NCBI GenBank assembly: GCA_947176065.1
Contig: CAMWPB010000026.1
Coordinates: forward strand, 1-55,821
From: an uncultured Lachnospiraceae bacterium
GTDB lineage: Bacteria; Bacillota; Clostridia; Lachnospirales; Lachnospiraceae
Length of the DNA stretch: 55,821 bases
Direction of reading: 5' to 3'
Positions within the stretch are counted from its first letter, which is position 1. The number at the start of each line of letters is the position of its first letter. Shown here in pieces: positions 9,292-17,409 of the stretch. The notes beneath the pieces were generated by a model, which did no database searches, was not told the origin of the DNA, and saw nothing but the letters and a program-made list of their open reading frames with translations. A program made the position numbers and the translations under genes.

Positions 9292-9952
9292 TTATGGCTG
9301 TTTTTCCTGCCGTTTTACACCGAAATCCTACATCGTTCCCAAGTATGAACCCTTCCAGGTTGCCAGTTTTGAGAGTCAATGGAATAACGGTGCATTTGGG
9401 CTTTGAGGCATCGCAGGTTATTCAGACGGCTTACAGCAAACGACGTGATTACCACCCTGAAGTACGATTGTCCTGTTATGGTACAGTTTGATGTGGCAGT
9501 AGAAAAACTTACCAATACCATATATATTGAAGGACATGGGAGTGGTGTAGTTTATGCAAAATATCTGATTCCTGAAAAATTTTTTACTTACAGTAACGGG
9601 ACTGTCATTACAAACAACAGTATTGAACAGACGGTGCTTATCGTATTCGGGCAGAATATGAAAGTCTGGTATCTGATTATTTGGAAGTGCATGTAACAAA
9701 ATAATATGGTTTAAAAACTGCAAAGAGCGTCCGCTTCTCCTAGGTATTTTGGGGAAAACGGGCGCTTTTCGGATGTTATTTACGAGGCTGTTTTATATAA
9801 ATTCATGTATCTTTATAAAATGGCTTCAAGGTTCATGATACTGAATTGTTGGCAAAAGTTCATGCTGATTTCTATATATCTATGTCAAATTGGTGCGGAA
9901 TTGGTTCGGTAATATTTGAGAGAGATCCAATACAGGGAAAGTCAATAACTGA
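9292..9952. other. AT-rich intergenic island with degraded coding remnants
   Basis: This stretch is visibly richer in A/T than the flanking genes. It has one open frame of 97 codons (9403-9696, + strand) with no recognisable family and no good ribosome binding site, plus short broken frames in other phases. I read it as eroded or horizontally acquired sequence upstream of the toxin-antitoxin pair. An imperfect inverted repeat at about 9718-9770 (AGCGTCCG against CGGGCGCT, flanked by A- and T-rich sequence) could act as a terminator. Confidence 0.4.
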
Positions 9953-9988
9953 CATATTGTTGACAATATGGCATATCTGCCATATACT
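9953..9988 (+). promoter_or_regulatory. Promoter and operator of the higBA-type toxin-antitoxin operon
   Basis: A near-consensus sigma-A promoter: TTGACA at 9960-9965, a 17-bp spacer and TATACT at 9983-9988. Two palindromes overlap it: CATATTGT-TG-ACAATATG (9953-9970), covering the -35 element, and ATATGGC-ATATCT-GCCATAT (9966-9985), covering the spacer and -10. This is the expected layout for autorepression by the HTH antitoxin encoded downstream. Confidence 0.75.
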
Positions 9989-10016
9989 AAATATAGAAAG
10001 AAAATTGGAGATTACA

Positions 10017-10376
10017 ATGGATAAATTTGAAGTGGAATTTTATACTAAAGCTAATGGCGAAAAACCGGCGAAAGATTTTATCCTTGGTCTGGATGTTAAA
10101 ATGCGGGCAAAAGTTTTGGGAATTATCAATGTGTTGGAGGAAAAGGGAAATCAGTTAAGAGAGCCATACAGTAAGCATCTGGATGATGGAATATTTGAAA
10201 TCCGTGGAAAAGTCGGAACAGATATAACCAGAGTTTTATATTTTTTCTGCTATGGTAAGAAAATTATAATGACGAATGGATTTATTAAGAAAACGCAGGA
10301 AACGCCAAAACAGGAAATAAGGCTGGCAAAATTATATCGCAAAGACTATTTGGAAAGGGTGAAAGTAAATGAGTGA
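10017..10376 (+). CDS. higB: HigB/RelE-superfamily toxin (phage-derived Gp49-like)
   Basis: A 119-aa predicted ribosome-dependent mRNA interferase of the Gp49-like/HigB branch of the RelE superfamily. Recognisable are the start MDKFEVEFYTKANGEKPAKD, the KHLDDGIFEIR strand, TRVLYFF, and IIMTNGFIKKTQETP with its terminal basic residues. The ATG at 10017 is preceded by TTGGAG; the longer open frame upstream is not coding because the operon promoter lies in it. The gene overlaps the antitoxin by 8 nt. Toxin-first order is characteristic of higBA. Its lower GC suggests horizontal transfer. Confidence 0.85.
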   Translation: MDKFEVEFYTKANGEKPAKDFILGLDVKMRAKVLGIINVLEEKGNQLREPYSKHLDDGIFEIRGKVGTDITRVLYFFCYGKKIIMTNGFIKKTQETPKQEIRLAKLYRKDYLERVKVNE

Positions 10377-10662
10377 GTTTCAGGAATTTTTAGAGGAACA
10401 ATTACATGATGATGAGTTCAGAAAGGAATGGGAAGACATCCAGCCGGAAATGGATGTGATCCGGGCAATGGTTGATGCAAGGATTTCGCAAAATCTCACC
10501 CAAAAAGAACTTGCAGAAAGAACAGGAATTAATCAGGCAGATATCAGTAAGCTTGAAAATGGAACCAGAAATCCGTCGCTTAAACTCCTAAAGCGTCTGG
10601 CGGATGGAATGGGAATGACGCTGAAATTGGAGTTTGTTCCCAAAAGTCCGGCTAAAGGTTAG
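10369..10662 (+). CDS. higA: HigA-type XRE-family HTH antitoxin
   Basis: A 97-aa helix-turn-helix protein that should neutralise the upstream toxin and repress the operon. The HTH is LTQKELAERTGINQADISKLE, preceded by an acidic N-terminal part (residues 1-35) and followed by PSLKLLKRLADGMGMTLKLEF, the typical end of HigA-like antitoxins. The start ATG lies inside the toxin gene (8-nt overlap, GAAAGGGTG upstream). The palindromes at 9953-9985 are its likely operators. Confidence 0.88.
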   Translation: MSEFQEFLEEQLHDDEFRKEWEDIQPEMDVIRAMVDARISQNLTQKELAERTGINQADISKLENGTRNPSLKLLKRLADGMGMTLKLEFVPKSPAKG

Positions 10663-10699
10663 ATATGAGAAGCAGAAATTGAATTGTTTCATAATACTG

Positions 10700-10729
10700 T
10701 TGAAGAGAAAGGATCCGTCATGATATAAT
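10700..10729 (+). promoter_or_regulatory. Candidate promoter of ychF
   Basis: TTGAAG (10700-10705) and a perfect TATAAT (10724-10729) are separated by 18 bp, about 100 nt upstream of ychF and downstream of the toxin-antitoxin operon. It would let ychF be expressed independently of the inserted island. Confidence 0.5.
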
Positions 10730-10829
10730 AATAAATCGTGTTGGACTCTCTTCGGAATTGGTGCGGTAGAAAATAGAGATTTCCAAAAATCGCATAAAAT
10801 CAAGGTTTTTAAGGAGGATATATAGAAAA

Positions 10830-11927
10830 ATGAAACTTGGCATCGTCGGGCTTCCCAACGTGGGAAAGAGCACCCTTTTTAATTCACTCACAAAGGCGGG
10901 CGCAGAATCCGCCAACTATCCCTTCTGCACCATCGACCCGAATATCGGCATCGTGACGGTGCCGGACGAGCGGCTTAAGCTCTTGGGAGACATGTATCAC
11001 TCCAAGAAGGTGACACCTGCCACCATCGAGTTCGTGGACATTGCCGGACTCGTGAAGGGCGCCTCAAAGGGTGAGGGGCTGGGAAACCAGTTTTTGAGCA
11101 ATATCCGTGAGGTGGACGCCATTGTTCATGTGGTGCGGTGCTTTGAGGACTCCAATATCGTTCATGTGGATGGTTCCATCGATCCGCTCCGGGACATCGA
11201 GACGATCAATCTGGAACTGATCTTTTCCGATATTGAAATTCTGGACCGCAGGATTGCAAAGACGGCCAAGATTGCCAAGATGGATAAGACGGCGGCGAAG
11301 GAGTACGCCCTTTTGGAGCGGATCAAGGCGCATCTGGAGGAGGGAAAGCTGGCGAAGGTGTTTGAGACGGAGGACGAGGACGAGCTTGCGCTTCTCACCT
11401 CCTATAATCTGCTTACCTATAAACCCGTAATCTTTGCGGCCAATGTGGCGGAAGGGGATCTTGCGGACGACGGCGCGGGCAATGCCGGCGTACAGAGAGT
11501 GCAGGCGTTTGCGGCCGAAAACGGCAGCGAGGTGTTTGTGATCTGCGCGCAGATCGAGCAGGAGATCGCGGAGCTGGACGAGGAGGAGACGGCTATGTTC
11601 CTCGAAGATCTCGGTTTGAAGGAGTCCGGCCTGCAGAAACTGATCCGCGCAAGTTATAGTCTGTTGGGGCTTATGAGCTTTTTGACGGCGGGCGAGGATG
11701 AGACAAGGGCCTGGACGATCAAGGTAGGAACAAAGGCTCCTCAGGCAGCCGGGAAGATACATACCGATTTCGAGCGCGGTTTCATCAAGGCCGAAGTGGT
11801 CAACTACAAGGATCTCTTGGAGCAGGGTTCCCTTGCGGCGGCCAGAGAAAAAGGGCTCGTCGGTATGGAAGGAAAGGATTATGTGGTGCAGGACGGGGAT
11901 GTGATTCTGTTCCGTTTCAATGTGTGA
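10830..11927 (+). CDS. ychF: Redox-regulated ATPase/GTPase YchF (OLA1 family)
   Basis: A 365-aa Obg-related P-loop protein. Motifs seen: GLPNVGKST (residues 6-14) as Walker [20 protein letters not shown] as the switch II region, a coiled-coil insert around residues 130-175, and the C-terminal TGS-like domain ([17 protein letters not shown] to ILFRFNV). The start follows AAGGAGGATATAT. It probably acts on ribosomes. It sits 46 nt upstream of lgt, and the two may be co-transcribed. Confidence 0.95.
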   Translation: MKLGIVGLPNVGKSTLFNSLTKAGAESANYPFCTIDPNIGIVTVPDERLKLLGDMYHSKKVTPATIEFVDIAGLVKGASKGEGLGNQFLSNIREVDAIVHVVRCFEDSNIVHVDGSIDPLRDIETINLELIFSDIEILDRRIAKTAKIAKMDKTAAKEYALLERIKAHLEEGKLAKVFETEDEDELALLTSYNLLTYKPVIFAANVAEGDLADDGAGNAGVQRVQAFAAENGSEVFVICAQIEQEIAELDEEETAMFLEDLGLKESGLQKLIRASYSLLGLMSFLTAGEDETRAWTIKVGTKAPQAAGKIHTDFERGFIKAEVVNYKDLLEQGSLAAAREKGLVGMEGKDYVVQDGDVILFRFNV

Positions 11928-11973
11928 TAGCAATGCGTCAGGATTCTATGAATGAGCAGCAATGGAGGACTAT

Positions 11974-12882
11974 ATGATGCAGGACATCATGGGAAACATG
12001 GATATCGCTTTTCCCAATCTGGGAATTTATCTTAAGAATGTGCCGAAGACATTTACGGTCTTCGGCTTTCCGATTGCCCTCTACGGTGTGATTATTGCTG
12101 TCGGGGTGCTGGCCGGGGTGCTCCTTGCGGCGAAGGTGGCGAAGCTTGAAAAGCTGGATTCGGATCTGATCTGGGATTTCGCGATCTATGCGATTGTTTT
12201 TTCCATCATTGGGGCAAGGGTTTATTACGTGATCTTTTCCTGGGACAGATACAGGAACGATCTGCTCGGCATATTTAATCTGCGAAACGGCGGTCTGGCC
12301 ATTTACGGTGCGGTAATTGCCGCATTTCTGACCCTGTGGGTCTACTGCCGGAGAAAGAAACAGAGCTTTTTACAGCTTGCGGATATCTGTGTGCCGGGAC
12401 TGGTGCTCGGACAGGTGATCGGCAGATGGGGGAACTTCACGAACCGGGAGGTCTTTGGAGAGTATACGGACAGCCTGCTCGCCATGCGTCTGCCGACACA
12501 GATGGTCAGGGCGGGAGACATTTCCGAGAAGATTGCCGCCCATATGGCGGAGGGAACGAACTATATTCAGGTGCATCCCACGTTCCTCTACGAAAGCCTG
12601 TGGAATCTGGCGTTGCTGATTGGGATGCTGCTTTACCGGAAGCATAAGAAATTCGAGGGAGAACAGTGGCTGCTGTATCTTGGCGGCTACGGTCTTGGCA
12701 GGGCCTGGATCGAAGGCATCCGTACCGACACCCTCTTCATCCCCCACACCGCCATAGCGGTGTCGCAGGTGCTGGCGGTCATCCTTTTCGTCGCGGCACT
12801 GGCGGCGGACATCATCATCCGCATTTACCTAAAACGACATACAACACCCACAGCGGTGGTAAAAAAAGAGAACGCAGAGTGA
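11974..12882 (+). CDS. lgt: Prolipoprotein diacylglyceryl transferase
   Basis: An integral membrane enzyme that attaches diacylglycerol from phosphatidylglycerol to the lipobox cysteine of prolipoproteins. The signature GQVIGRWGNFTNREVFGEY is present, and about seven hydrophobic segments can be traced. I chose ATG 11974 because GGAGG lies at 11964-11968, overlapping the alternative in-frame ATG at 11962 that would use no visible ribosome binding site. The protein is about 302 aa. The C-terminus extends to the terminator stem at 12862-12906. Confidence 0.94.
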   Translation: MMQDIMGNMDIAFPNLGIYLKNVPKTFTVFGFPIALYGVIIAVGVLAGVLLAAKVAKLEKLDSDLIWDFAIYAIVFSIIGARVYYVIFSWDRYRNDLLGIFNLRNGGLAIYGAVIAAFLTLWVYCRRKKQSFLQLADICVPGLVLGQVIGRWGNFTNREVFGEYTDSLLAMRLPTQMVRAGDISEKIAAHMAEGTNYIQVHPTFLYESLWNLALLIGMLLYRKHKKFEGEQWLLYLGGYGLGRAWIEGIRTDTLFIPHTAIAVSQVLAVILFVAALAADIIIRIYLKRHTTPTAVVKKENAE

Positions 12883-12906
12883 AAAGCCTGCGTTCTCTTT
12901 TTTTTG
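12862..12906 (+). terminator. Intrinsic terminator after lgt
   Basis: Stem AAAAAGAGAACGCAG with CTGCGTTCTCTTTTT around a 10-nt loop, followed by a T-run. The upstream arm overlaps the lgt stop codon. The A-rich left flank means it could also work on the other strand. Confidence 0.9.
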
Positions 12907-12949
12907 CGTTGCGTTCCGGTAATTAAGTACCAGTTTTACACATTGTCCT

Positions 12950-12978
12950 TGCTTTTTCCCATAAAATGAGATAGAATT
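12950..12978 (+). promoter_or_regulatory. Promoter of the mraZ division and cell-wall operon (Pmra)
   Basis: TTGCTT (12950-12955), 17-bp spacer, TAGAAT (12973-12978). It lies just after the lgt terminator and just before the MraZ box array, so it is the expected main promoter of the cluster. Confidence 0.7.
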
Positions 12979-12984
12979 GGTGTA

Positions 12985-13023
12985 AAAGTGGTGAAAAGTG
13001 GAGTGAAGTGGTAAGAAGTGGCA
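12985..13023 (+). promoter_or_regulatory. MraZ box array: four direct repeats with 10-bp period
   Basis: AAAAGTGG, AAAAGTGG, TGAAGTGG and AGAAGTGG follow each other at exact 10-bp steps, so all lie on the same face of the helix. The position, immediately downstream of the -10 element and upstream of mraZ, matches the known autoregulatory target of MraZ (short GTGG-type direct repeats in the mra promoter region). Occupancy would block transcription of the operon. Confidence 0.8.
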
Positions 13024-13090
13024 GAGACATTCCTTTTTTCGTGGCAGACCACATAGGGTACGGTGTTACAGGCGGGCAGGGTGATTGCAT

Positions 13091-13522
13091 ATGTTCATGG
13101 GAGAGTACAATCACACAATTGATGCAAAGGGCAGGCTGATCATTCCCTCGAAATTCAGGGAGATCCTGGGAGACGCTTTTGTGGTGACCAAGGGGCTGGA
13201 CGGCTGCCTGTTTGTCTATGATAACGAAGAGTGGAAACGCTTTGAAGAAAAACTCAGATCCCTGCCCATCACCAATAAAGAAGCCAGACAGTTCGTCCGT
13301 TTTTTCCTGGCGGGAGCAACAGAAGCGGAAGTGGATAAACAGGGAAGGATTCTGATTCCCAATGTCCTGCGGGAGTTTGCGGCGCTTACGAAGGATGTAG
13401 TATTAGTCGGTGTCGGCAGCAGGATAGAGATCTGGGGCAAAGAACGCTTTGAAGATGCAGCGGCCTTTGAGGACATGGATGAGATTGCGGAGCACATGGC
13501 GGAGCTTGGGTTAGGGATCTGA
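13091..13522 (+). CDS. mraZ: Transcriptional regulator MraZ
   Basis: A 143-aa DNA-binding protein with two SpoVT/AbrB-like half-domains: [20 protein letters not shown] at the start and [18 protein letters not shown] in the middle, the two copies of the DxxGRxxIP motif. It forms a ring-shaped oligomer and represses the division cluster through the boxes directly upstream. I chose the ATG at 13091; the TTG at 13085 and the ATG at 13097 are alternatives. Confidence 0.95.
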   Translation: MFMGEYNHTIDAKGRLIIPSKFREILGDAFVVTKGLDGCLFVYDNEEWKRFEEKLRSLPITNKEARQFVRFFLAGATEAEVDKQGRILIPNVLREFAALTKDVVLVGVGSRIEIWGKERFEDAAAFEDMDEIAEHMAELGLGI

Positions 13523-13557
13523 TAGCCGCAGAGGTCATATGGTAAAGGATAGATAAA

Positions 13558-14523
13558 ATGGAATTTAAACACACCTCAGTGCTCCTTGAGGAAACCATAG
13601 AAAATCTGAACATTAAGCCGCAGGGCATTTATCTGGACGGAACGCTTGGCGGCGGGGGACATGCCTGCGAGGTGGCCGGAAGGCTTACAGGAGCCGGGAG
13701 GCTGATCGGCATCGATCAGGACGAGGACGCCATCGCGGCGGCCGGGAAGCGGCTGGAGCCGTACCGGGAGCGGGTTACCCTGATCCGTGACAATTACGCG
13801 AATGCGGCGGAGGCGCTTGCGGGAATCGGGATATACGGCGTGGACGGCATTGTGCTGGACTTGGGCGTTTCCTCTTATCAGCTTGACAATGAGGAAAGAG
13901 GGTTTTCCTACAGATATGATGCGGCGCTGGACATGAGGATGGATCAGAGACAGACCTTGACCGCGAAGGAGATCCTAAACGGATATGCAGAGGCAGAGCT
14001 GACCCGGATTTTACGGGACTATGGCGAGGAGAAATTTGCGAAGAATATAGCGAAGCACATTGTGGCGGCGAGGAAGGACAAGCCGCTTGAAACCACGGGA
14101 GAGCTGAATGAGATCATAAAGGCGGCGATTCCGGCGAAGATGCGGGCGACGGGAGGACATCCCTCCAAACGGACTTTTCAGGCAGTCAGAATCGAGTGTA
14201 ACAGAGAATTGGAAGTGCTGAAAGACTCTCTGGATGAGCTGATCGGTCTTCTGAATCCGGGTGGGAGACTCTGTGTGATTACCTTCCATTCCTTAGAGGA
14301 TCGGATTGTAAAGTCCGGCTTTAGAAAAAACGAAAATCCATGCACCTGTCCCCCGGATTTTCCGGTCTGTGTGTGCGGACAGGTGTCGAAGGGGCGCGTG
14401 GTCACGAGAAAGCCGATCCTGCCGTCCGGGCGGGAAAGGGAGGAAAACAGCCGGGCGAAAAGCGCGAAGCTCCGGGTGTTTGAGAAGGGTGAAACGACAG
14501 CGTGCATCCCGCGGAGCAGATAA
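13558..14523 (+). CDS. rsmH: 16S rRNA (cytosine-1402 N4) methyltransferase
   Basis: A SAM-dependent methyltransferase, formerly MraW, of 321 aa. Seen: [13 protein letters not shown] at the start, the SAM motif DGTLGGGGH (residues 27-35), [12 protein letters not shown], the insert domain around 110-210, and the C-terminal [14 protein letters not shown]. mraZ-rsmH is the conserved head of the cluster. The gene starts 35 nt after mraZ. Confidence 0.96.
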   Translation: MEFKHTSVLLEETIENLNIKPQGIYLDGTLGGGGHACEVAGRLTGAGRLIGIDQDEDAIAAAGKRLEPYRERVTLIRDNYANAAEALAGIGIYGVDGIVLDLGVSSYQLDNEERGFSYRYDAALDMRMDQRQTLTAKEILNGYAEAELTRILRDYGEEKFAKNIAKHIVAARKDKPLETTGELNEIIKAAIPAKMRATGGHPSKRTFQAVRIECNRELEVLKDSLDELIGLLNPGGRLCVITFHSLEDRIVKSGFRKNENPCTCPPDFPVCVCGQVSKGRVVTRKPILPSGREREENSRAKSAKLRVFEKGETTACIPRSR

Positions 14524-14572
14524 ATAAGAAAGTGGTCAGTTAGAAAGAAATAAAGAGGGGAAACGGGAAATT

Positions 14573-15031
14573 ATGGCAGCAACGCGTCGAAACGCATACT
14601 ATGTGCAGGGGAATACGGCCAGAAACATACAGCCGGTAAGAAGAACCGACGACAGGCCGAAGAAAAAAGTAAATAACACTGTGAGAAGGAACAGGGAGAG
14701 GGCGAAGCATATGAGCGCCGGTTATGTTTTGTTCCTGGGGGCGGCTCTGGTTGCTACCGGCATGATTCTGGTATATTATATCGGACTGCAGTCGGACATC
14801 ACAAACAGCGTGAAGCATATCTCCACGTTGGAGAGACAGTTGAACGATTTGAAGGTTGCAAACGAGGAGGACTACAGCAGAATTACAAGCAGCGTGGATC
14901 TGGAGGAGATCAGGAGAATCGCGATTCAGGAGCTGGGCATGCAGTATGCGCAGGAGGGACAGATTATTTCCTTCGCCAGTGAAAACAGCGACTATGTGAA
15001 GCAGATGGCGGAGATCCCGCAGCACGATTAA
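14573..15031 (+). CDS. ftsL: Cell-division protein FtsL-like
   Basis: A small bitopic membrane protein of 152 aa. A basic cytoplasmic tail (residues 1-47) precedes one membrane segment (about 50-70) and a leucine/isoleucine-patterned coiled coil (about 71-110: DITNSVKHISTLERQLNDLK). The extracellular tail is short. Sequence identity in this family is low; the call rests on topology and on the position between rsmH and the first PBP gene. It should pair with DivIB (24026-24889) and a DivIC-type protein to recruit FtsW and the PBP to the septum. Confidence 0.8.
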   Translation: MAATRRNAYYVQGNTARNIQPVRRTDDRPKKKVNNTVRRNRERAKHMSAGYVLFLGAALVATGMILVYYIGLQSDITNSVKHISTLERQLNDLKVANEEDYSRITSSVDLEEIRRIAIQELGMQYAQEGQIISFASENSDYVKQMAEIPQHD

Positions 15032-15043
15032 GCAGGTGATTTT

Positions 15044-17338
15044 TTGGGCGATAAGAGAAGAAATTCCGTATTGAAATTTACAATTAAAATGCAGAAAAAG
15101 CTGCTGGTGCTGTTTTTATTTATTCTGGCGGCTTTTGTGGGGCTCAGCGCCCGGTTGTTCCTGATTAACAGGGATAATGGGGAAGAGTACAAGAAACAGG
15201 TATTGTCGCATCAGGAGTACGACTCTGCGATAATACCTTTTAAACGTGGAGAAATTGTGGACGCAAACGGCACTGTGCTGGCGGTGAGCAATAAGGTTTA
15301 CAACGTGATTCTGGACACCAAGCTGCTGCTTCGGAAGGAGGAGTATCTGGAGCCGACGTTAAATGCGCTGAAGCGTTTCTTCGATATCGACCCGGAGTCG
15401 GTACGGGCTTATATCGCCGGGCATCCGCAGTCTTCCTACTATGTGATGGCAAAGCGGGTGGAGTACGAGAAAAAAACAGCCTTTGAGGAGTTTTGCGCCG
15501 ATCCCGAGCAGGGAGCCAATATCAAGGGTGTCTGGTTTGAAAACGAGTATAAAAGAGAGTATCCGAACGGGTCGCTTGCCTGTGATCTGATTGGCTTTAC
15601 CACGGGCGATAATTCAGGTACCTATGGTCTGGAGGAGTATTACAATGACATTTTAAGCGGTGTCAACGGCAGGGAATACGGCTATCTCAACGACGATTCC
15701 ACGCTGGAGCGCACGACGATCGCGGCGAAGGACGGCAACAATATTCAGCTTAGTCTGGATGCGAACATCCAGACCATCGTGGAAAAGTATCTGAAGGAGT
15801 TTAACGAGGAGTACAAGGATAATGCCAGACCCGGCAACGGAGCGGAAAATATCGGCTGTGTCATTATGGACCCGAATACCGGCGGCGTGCTGGCCATGGC
15901 GAGTTACCCGGTCTTTGATTTAAATGACGTCAGAAACTCGGAAAACCTGATTGGTATGCCTCTTCTTGACAAAGACGGGAAGCGGGTCAGGACGGACGGA
16001 GTAGCGGAATATGTGACGCAAGAGGACATTGCAGGCATGAGCGACGAGGTCATGTACCAGCATTTGAACGCCTTGTGGAAGAATTTCTGCATCGTGGATG
16101 CCTACGAGCCGGGATCGGTGTTTAAGCCTTTTACGGTGGCGGCGGCATTGGAGAGCGGCGCCATCACCGGCAACGAGACCTATAACTGCGAGGGAATGCT
16201 TCATGTGGGCGACTATGACATCAAATGCCACCAGACCTTCGGGGACGGTCCGATCACGGTACAGCAGGGCGTGGAGCGCTCCTGCAACGTGGTGCTGATG
16301 AATGTGGCGTTTGCGCTGGGTAAGACAGAATTTGTAAATTATCAGCACGCCTTTAACTTTGGACTTAAGACGAACATTGATCTGGCGGGCGAGGCGCGCA
16401 CGGCGAGTATGATTTACCATGAGGATAACATTGGCATAACGGATCTTGCCACCAACTCCTTCGGGCAGACCTTTAATGCGACGATGATTCAGATGATTAC
16501 GGGCTTCTGCTCGCTGATCAACGGCGGCTATTACTATGCGCCTCATGTGGCGAGCAGGATTACCACCGCAGACGGCGCCACCATAGAGAATATCGAGCCG
16601 AGACTTTTAAAGCAGACCATTTCCCGCTCCACCAGCGATACGATCATCGAGTACTGCAACACGGTGGTGAGCGGCGAGAACGGCACCGGGCACACGGCGA
16701 GGCCGGCAGGCTATATGATAGGCGGCAAGACGGGGACGGCGGAGACGCTGCCGAGAAAAAATAATGAGTATGTGGTTTCTTTTATGGGATATGCGCCCGC
16801 TGACGACCCGCAGGTGGTCATTTATGTGGTGGTGGACAGACCCAATGTGGTGTACCAGGACGACGCGAAATATGCCACAAGAATCGTCAGAAAAATCCTG
16901 ACAGAAGTGCTTCCTTACATGAATATCTTTATGACAGAGGAGCTGAGCGACAAGGAGCGGGAGGAATTAGAGCAGCTTCGGATCCAGATCAGGACGCCCC
17001 AGACAGAGGAGCTGGAGGAGGAACTGGACGAGGAGGGAAATCCGATCCCGAAAGAAGGGGACGAGGGCGGTTCCGAAGGAGGGGAAGGCGATACACCCAC
17101 AGAGGGAGGCACGGAAGGGTCGGAGGAAGAACCGGCGGGACCGAACGAAGTGTGGAAAGACTTTCCGCTGGATCCGGAAACCGGCTATCTGGTAGACCCG
17201 AGTACGGGCGATTTTTATGATCCGCAGATCGGTACCCGGGTGGGCAGCGGAAATTCTTCAGATGAAGAATCAGGGGACGGTTCCGACGGTGAGTGGTCTC
17301 TGCCTGCACCGCCGGGAACAGGTGAAGAAACAGAATAG
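15044..17338 (+). CDS. Class B penicillin-binding protein (FtsI/PBP2-like transpeptidase)
   Basis: A septal-type monofunctional transpeptidase of 764 aa. One N-terminal membrane segment (about 18-40), a pedestal domain starting near RGEIVDANGTVLA, then the active site: SVFK with S358 and K361, SCN, and KTG at 562-564. There are no PASTA repeats. Instead the protein ends in a tail of roughly 140 residues that is very rich in Glu, Gly and Asp, probably disordered outside the cell. The start is TTG at 15044, preceded by CAGGTGA and 12 nt after ftsL. Whether this or the next gene is the vegetative FtsI cannot be decided from sequence. Confidence 0.9.
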   Translation: MGDKRRNSVLKFTIKMQKKLLVLFLFILAAFVGLSARLFLINRDNGEEYKKQVLSHQEYDSAIIPFKRGEIVDANGTVLAVSNKVYNVILDTKLLLRKEEYLEPTLNALKRFFDIDPESVRAYIAGHPQSSYYVMAKRVEYEKKTAFEEFCADPEQGANIKGVWFENEYKREYPNGSLACDLIGFTTGDNSGTYGLEEYYNDILSGVNGREYGYLNDDSTLERTTIAAKDGNNIQLSLDANIQTIVEKYLKEFNEEYKDNARPGNGAENIGCVIMDPNTGGVLAMASYPVFDLNDVRNSENLIGMPLLDKDGKRVRTDGVAEYVTQEDIAGMSDEVMYQHLNALWKNFCIVDAYEPGSVFKPFTVAAALESGAITGNETYNCEGMLHVGDYDIKCHQTFGDGPITVQQGVERSCNVVLMNVAFALGKTEFVNYQHAFNFGLKTNIDLAGEARTASMIYHEDNIGITDLATNSFGQTFNATMIQMITGFCSLINGGYYYAPHVASRITTADGATIENIEPRLLKQTISRSTSDTIIEYCNTVVSGENGTGHTARPAGYMIGGKTGTAETLPRKNNEYVVSFMGYAPADDPQVVIYVVVDRPNVVYQDDAKYATRIVRKILTEVLPYMNIFMTEELSDKEREELEQLRIQIRTPQTEELEEELDEEGNPIPKEGDEGGSEGGEGDTPTEGGTEGSEEEPAGPNEVWKDFPLDPETGYLVDPSTGDFYDPQIGTRVGSGNSSDEESGDGSDGEWSLPAPPGTGEETE

Positions 17339-17409
17339 CGGGAAGTGAGAATAACCTCGGAAAAAGGATAATAAATTATATTAATACCTTTTTGTGAGGT
17401 TTCTCTTTG

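Noticed and set aside
9403..9696. A 97-codon ORF as a real gene
   Set aside because: No convincing ribosome binding site or family; surrounding frames look broken. I kept the region only as a degraded island.
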